Shown here: one piece after another, positions 58,412-64,000 of the stretch
How the letters are laid out: every line of letters starts with the position of its first letter
How positions within the stretch are numbered: the stretch's first letter is position 1
Origin: Alopecurus myosuroides
Taxonomy: Eukaryota > Streptophyta > Magnoliopsida > Poales > Poaceae
Direction of reading: 5' to 3'
DNA: 64,000 bases
NCBI GenBank assembly: GCA_028641055.1
Contig: CM054060.1
Span: forward strand, 309,118,949 to 309,182,948
Made by a program: the position numbers and the translations under genes
The notes under the pieces: generated by a model
Told to the model about the DNA's origin: nothing
Seen by the model: only the letters and a program-made list of their open reading frames with translations
Databases searched by the model: none

Positions 58412-59993
58412 TCATGGTGCAGATCTTGCACTCGTTGGGATACCCCAAGAGGAGGGTGTGATGAGCACGGCGGTAGGAGTTTTCCCCTTAGTTAAGAACC
58501 AAGGTTATCAATCCAGTAGGAGAAGGAGGACCTTCGGAATGTTGATGCCACTGATGGTGGTGCTGGCGCTTCACCGGTGTCAGCAACAACGTGGAACTTG
58601 CACACAACACAACCCAAATACTTTGCCCCAACGGTACAGTGAGGTTGTCAATCTCATCGGCCTTGCTAAAAAAAGATTAAACTTATAATGTGGAAAAACA
58701 GTGTATGCTTGGAGTAAGTAAAGAAAGCAGGAAATTGTTGTGGTTTGTTTAACAGTGTGGAAAAACTGACCGGTGTTCATAGGTTCACTAGTGGTGTCTC
58801 TCCATAAAATATAGCATGCTGGGTGAAAAAATTACAGTTGGGAAATTGAGAAATAGAGGTTGCACTGTAGTGCACAATATGACATGAAGATTACTATGAT
58901 ATTTAGTGCGGGCATTACAACAATATACATAGACCGACATCCATTTGTATCTATGACTAATAATCCACCCTCAGGTTATCATCCGAACCCCCTTAGGTAT
59001 TAAGTTGCAAGCAACAAATTGCATTAAACAAAGTGTGTAATGTAAGCAATAATTATGCATGCGGGCACTCTCACCGTTGTTTTCTCCCTAATGGCAACAT
59101 CACATCCCCCCTTCACGTTTATGTCAGTCGATCATGGCAACAAGGAGGCATGAACCCACTATCAGGCATAAATACTCCCTCTTGGAGTCACTAGCAACTA
59201 CTTGGCCAGAGTAACCACTAGCAACGGAAAGCATGCAAGATCACAAATAACATATGCAATAAAGACTATAATAAACTTGTCATAAGGTCAATATTCATCG
59301 GATCCCAGCAAACACAACATAGAGAATTACATAAGATCAACCTCGATCATGATAGGCAGCTTACGAGATCTAAACATGGAGGCATATGAGGAGAAGACAA
59401 CCATCTGGCTACAGCTACGAACCCATAGTCCAAGGATGAACTACTCACACAACACTCCGGGGGTAGGCATGGTGATGGAGAAGCCTCCGGTGATGATCTC
59501 CGCTCCGGCAGGGTGCCGGAAACAGCTTCAGAACCCCCCTGATCTGGGGTTGGCGGTGACGGCGGCTGCGGAACTTTTTCAGGGATTTTGATCAGGTGCT
59601 TAGGGATTTCCATCGGGGGGCTTAAATAGGCGAAAGGGCAAAGGAGGTGGAGGCCAGGGGACCCCACACCCATAGCTGGCGCAGCCAGGGGGCCGCGCCA
59701 CCCTATGGTGTGGCCCCCCCTGCTGCCCCTCTTCGACTCCTCTTCGGTCTTCTGGATGCTTCTGGGGAAAATAGGACTTTCGAGCTTCGAACTTTCCAAT
59801 TCCGAGAATATTTCCAAAAAAACTAATCTGAAACTAAAAACAACAAAAAACAGGGAGCTGGCTCTGTGGCATCTTGTCAATAGGTTAGTCCGGAAAATCG
59901 ATAAAATGACATAAAGTAGGGAGAAAACAAGTATCAATAGAAATAATATGACCATGGAGCATCAGAAATTAGGGATACGTTTATGACGTATCA
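58412..59993 (-). repeat. 5' LTR of element G
   Basis: 1582 bp, ending TTATGACGTATCA, followed by the target duplication GGAAG at 59994-59998. Confidence 0.9.
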
Positions 59994-59998
59994 GGAAG

Positions 59999-61070
59999 CT
60001 GCATCAAAATCCCTCTCTCCTGCCTCCAAGATCATCGGAATCGGGCACGGATTCCCGCCGGCGATCGCATCTTCGAGGCACCGTTGCAGGGCGTCTGTGA
60101 CCTCGTCGTTTAATCCATGCTCTTCCTCTTGACCTCTATTTTCTCGTGCTTCCCTCAATTTGTTTTTCTGCTTATTATACAGGGACACCATCATGTTCGA
60201 CATAGGCCCCTGCCACCAGACCTCGTCGCGGTCCAACCTCCAGACATCTCCAGCAGGCACCCGCATGGCTGCCAAGTTCGCACCGTCGGGCTGAGCTCGG
60301 GAAACCCTTTTTCTCACCTCGACGTATCACTTGGACCTCACCGGAGTTTTCTCCTGCAGCCACCGGGCCGCCGTGCCTACCATTTCCGCCGCCAAGTTTT
60401 GGTCACCGTCGACTCAGGCAACTCGAACCGTCGGATCTGCATCCGACGGCGCGGATCCACTTCGTGATGCCCAATCTCTCACTAATGGGACCTGCCGCGG
60501 CCCACCTTCAAGTTTGAACCCTCCACCGCGTGGGAGACCTCCTGGCAGGCCGGCCCAGCACTTCTTGGCCCGTTTCCATCCGGAAGCAGCCCACTATATT
60601 GTTTCTCTGTAGGTTGTTATCTTTAATTTTTAGATCTGTTTCTGATGCCTTACTTTTAATCTAATTAAAATGATTAAAATGATTATTTGTTATCTGTTTC
60701 TGATGCCTTACTTTTAATCTAATTAAAATGATTAAAATGATTATTTGTCCAAACCAAAATTACCAGTAGTAGATCTACAATTTCTTAACCACATCCAACT
60801 TGGAGATCTATGTTTTGTGCTGTATATTAGGAGAAATTGAATAAATGGCAGAAGCACTCATTTTCACCATTTAAATCATAACTTGAGTTTCATGTATCCC
60901 AATCATGCAAATAAATTTTTTCTGAGAAGCCCTTGATGTTACCTATCTGTAGAAATTAACATTGTGTTGCTTTAGTTGTTGTGTGAAAATTCCATGCATG
61001 TTTGTTTAGGACTAGAGAGCACTTATGTGAATTATTTAATTTTATTGGAAATGAATTTTGATTAGAATAC
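59999..61070. other. Right flank of element G, unclassified
   Basis: GC-rich up to about 60600, then AT-rich. A 58-bp unit is tandemly duplicated at 60634-60748. An open frame on the minus strand at 59991-60317 (MRKRVSRAQPDGANL..) matches nothing I know and is probably chance. Confidence 0.5.
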
Positions 61071-64000
61071 AACTAGTCATAAACCTGTGCAACTGCACGG
61101 GGGCTAGAAAACTTTCAAATTATATAATTAGAAAAGAGGTACAAAATTGTATATTTTTTTTCAAATATTTACCATCATGACATGTTGTATTTTTATATTT
61201 CATCCCAAGACCAAATAGAAATTGTTTCTTATTTAGTTGTATTACTTTTTGTATTGGATTAAGTGATGAGAATTTATAAATGACGATGTTTGATTTTCAT
61301 ATATGTTTTAATAGTTAAAAATATACCCATTTAGTTCATAAATAAATTACTTATTAAGAAACGTGCAGTTAAACTTTTTAGACATGCATGATGAAATATT
61401 TTTCAAGTAGGTGAATGAGTATAGTACAATAAGATTCGTAACTATGAAAATCGCAATTTACACTAATATCATCTACTTTATATACCGATGGAGCGATTAT
61501 TCATTCCTAATAACAAAATTCTTTCTTTGGTTAATAAGCCAAGAGTGCAGTCAGGTATATGTTAGAGTTAAACAAAGGGTCAACTATATTTGATAAAAAT
61601 TCTTGTTACCTGCGTGAGCTCAAAGTTTGTCAGCAGAGCTGTGAAAAATGCATCTGCAAGATTTCTGCACTCCATACAATTTCACAAACAATACATCGAA
61701 AGTACGGTGTGCATCGATAATGGAACCTTCGCTAGATATATAGTCAAAATACCTAATAATCAAATTTCTAATCTGCACGTCATGTAAATTGATATATAAA
61801 CATATTAATTTTCCATACTTGGTAGACCAAAAATAGCAAGGGTGCCTTTGTCTTGATTGCTGAAACTTCAATTTGATGCAAAAAAAAAACGGCGCATGAT
61901 TAGTAATAAACTGGACATTGGCTTGTCAGGTGAAATTGTGGATGAGCAAAGGAAAATTTATGCTGGCATTGAAACATTATACCTTGTGTGCTAGCACATC
62001 AAGCTTGATATGTGCAGTGAAAGCTACAGAGAGTTAGATCGGTACTACATCACTATTGAAAATCTGGCGTTTTATAATATTAATATATTTTTGCCACATA
62101 GATATACAATGGAGCAACCGCACTGAGATTTGTATGTCTTACCTTTGAGGCTAACAAATTCGTTTGAGCCGCTGCTGGCTCTGTCGTGACGTCGACGATG
62201 TGGAGAGGTCCATGGGCGAAGGAACAAACCTTTGAATACAGAGAGTAATATATAATACACTTGGTTCTACTATGATAATATGGAGAAAAGAACTGAACAT
62301 AATGCTCCAGGGTAAATTCATTTTCCACATGTAATAAACCCTCTCTAGTAAAAAAAATTAAAGAGTAGAAAATTAAACAAATTAACTTGTACTAAGTTTC
62401 CTTCAATCCTTTGAGTTGGTTATACAATATAACTGAGCATATCGGTATTAACAACTTAGAGGAAAACATCGACGCGGTATTATTAACTGAGCTCTAGTAA
62501 ATAGTTGAGAAAAATAACAATTTAAAATTAGGAGCCTGCACTGCAAAGTAAATTGAATTATGACAATATTATCCTGTTTTCCCCTTCCAAACATATGTGA
62601 AAATATCAATACAAAAATTAGTAGGTCACACGGCACATGTGTTGCACTACTGCTACGGGCTACTCCATTGACACTGAAAAATTGGGGCTGAATATATGTA
62701 TTACTTAGCATAACACACATTTATAGGAGTCAGTCGGAAAGTGGATAATATGTATAAAAGCTTTCTTAAAGAATTTGGATCACGGGTGGGGACAGCTAAA
62801 CAAAGATCGTTGTGCATCAAGATTTTTTCCTTGGAAAGCACGTGGCCATGGGAGGATTGAAAGCTATTGGAAAAACTTTGAATCGATGCTGCCATGGAAC
62901 TTCTCAAACCTGAAATTTTTATTATGCGCTCAGGATCCATGACACGTACGCCAATCTAGAAGGACTTTGCTCAGATTCTTTCCTTCCCTTTAAATACTGA
63001 TAGGAACATGGAGAGACCATCCAGAATACGACTCACGTGTAGGACGCGAGGGTGCCTCCTGCGCTTAATCCTATGGCTACAAATACATCATATATTAATC
63101 TAATGGACCCAATTTCTTTAATCTCAGTATTAACGTGGTGTCTTGTTTGGTGCCTCCAATTAGTAAATATAAGATTGTGTTGGTTTGCTAGTGACTAGGA
63201 GAACCTAATACTAGATTTTCATGATTTTAGGAGTTACATAATAGTCTTGGTGAATTATTTAGTGTTTAGCCCTTTTCTGCCTATTATTGTTATGTCTTTA
63301 ATAATTGTTGTGGTATAATTTTATTCTTAGCAATATGTTTACTAGCATATGTATGGTAGTAATCCATCTTTCTGATGATCTTTATGTATGCTACTAGCAT
63401 GTTAGGATAATTAAGTGCATGTCTTGGTTTGATAGGGTTTCACCCGCTATATAGTGTTTTCCTAGTAATTATGAATTACTCTTGTTATTTTGTTATGTTA
63501 GTAAACTACTTTGAGTGATTGATTTAGTATTGATTTTCATATCATAGCTACTGTTATGGTGGCATATTATACTTGCTTGAATGATTGAATGAGGTCTAGA
63601 TCATTTTGGCATGCATTGCTAGTTTTAAATGTTTTTTGCCTTATTTGCTATTTGTATGCTTAACTATTGATACATTTCTTAGGTTGTTGTTTTCATATTA
63701 CTAGCATGTATAGGTGTTTTTTATCTATTATATAGATGATATCTTATAGATCTGTCATTTTATAATAAACCATGTTTGATGATCTATTATGGTTGTGCAT
63801 GTATCCATGTCTAAATAGCCCTTTTCCATGTCTAGTTTTAGTGGTTGTTTTGCTCCATGAATATTTTCATGTATTGAGTGATGCCATGACATGTTTAGTA
63901 TATATGTCTTTGTTATTAAGTTTCTTGTCCACTGGTTATATTATTTCTCCATGTTTAGAAAAGCATGTGTTACTATAGGCTTGTAGTATTGCTTGTTATT
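61071..64000. other. AT-rich unclassified sequence to the window end
   Basis: No recognisable gene. A motif at 61078-61105 (CTGTGCAACTGCACGGG) resembles ends of grass DNA transposons, and a loosely similar inverted motif lies near 62636-62662. Beyond 63000 the sequence is T-rich with short random ORFs. Confidence 0.45.

Larger units (their letters stand above)
44671..59993 (-). mobile_element. Element G: second copy of the D-type Athila element, interrupted by element B
   Basis: Minus strand. The left (3') LTR is 44671-46261, the polypurine tract 46262-46278 and the interior 46279-49905. Element B occupies 49906-57824. The interior resumes at 57825-58400 with the primer site, and the right (5') LTR is 58412-59993. 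It is flanked by the 5-bp duplication GGAAG. It has the same gag-protease-only layout as D and no RT or integrase. The LTR edge is TAATGG on the left and TCATGG on the right where TG is expected, which indicates point mutations at the terminus. Confidence 0.9.

Noticed and set aside
59991..60317. 108-aa minus-strand ORF at the right edge of G
   Set aside because: It runs into the LTR boundary, and its composition reflects GC-rich DNA. No recognised domain.

Overview
This is a 64-kb stretch of plant nuclear DNA made almost entirely of nested transposable elements. It looks like intergenic DNA of a large grass genome, most likely Triticeae (wheat, barley, rye, Aegilops). The evidence is a BARE/Angela-type Copia LTR, several Athila-type Gypsy elements with a tRNA-Asp primer site, a chromovirus-type Gypsy element with LTRs over 4 kb, and a CACTA element with a Triticeae-style second ORF. 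The taxon is an inference. I found no intact host gene, rRNA gene, bona fide tRNA gene or CRISPR array. Family names such as Sabrina or Fatima are avoided where I could not confirm them.

Layout. (1) 1-14084: element A, a chromovirus Gypsy element on the minus strand whose first ~307 bp lie left of the window. It has 4281-bp LTRs, an intact 1462-aa gag-pol with a C-terminal chromodomain, and an extra intact 271-aa ORF upstream of gag. The LTR copies appear almost identical, so it is very young. (2) 14085-20989: element D, an Athila-type element on the minus strand with gag-protease only; A sits inside its left LTR. (3) 20990-21182 plus 29437-32670: the 3' part of another Athila-type element, E, on the plus strand. 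It is interrupted by Copia element C (21188-29431, TSD GATTT, pol dead). (4) 33368-39960: a solo Athila-type LTR (F, TSD ACGCT) carrying a 5'-truncated CACTA element (end at 39313). The CACTA holds a broken ORF2 with a Ulp1-like end and a separate 86-aa ORF with an RNase H1-type hybrid-binding fold plus a transmembrane tail. (5) 39961-44665: AT-rich DNA with an exon-intron remnant of a NOP2/NSUN1-type rRNA methyltransferase gene (41482-42060). (6) 44671-59993: element G (TSD GGAAG), a second copy of the D family. It is interrupted by B (49906-57824), a non-autonomous element with ~3.9-kb LTRs and only ~0.5 kb between them. (7) 59999-64000: the continuation of G's host sequence and AT-rich unclassified DNA.

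How the parts relate. A and B share LTR architecture (TGTAACA start, tRNA-iMet primer site, a telo-box, then about 0.5 kb later a tRNA-like A-box/B-box module followed by a T-run). A could therefore supply proteins to B in trans. D and G are gag-protease-only partners of an autonomous Athila element not seen here. The nesting order is E, then D and C inside it, then A inside D; F, then CACTA inside it; and G, then B inside it.
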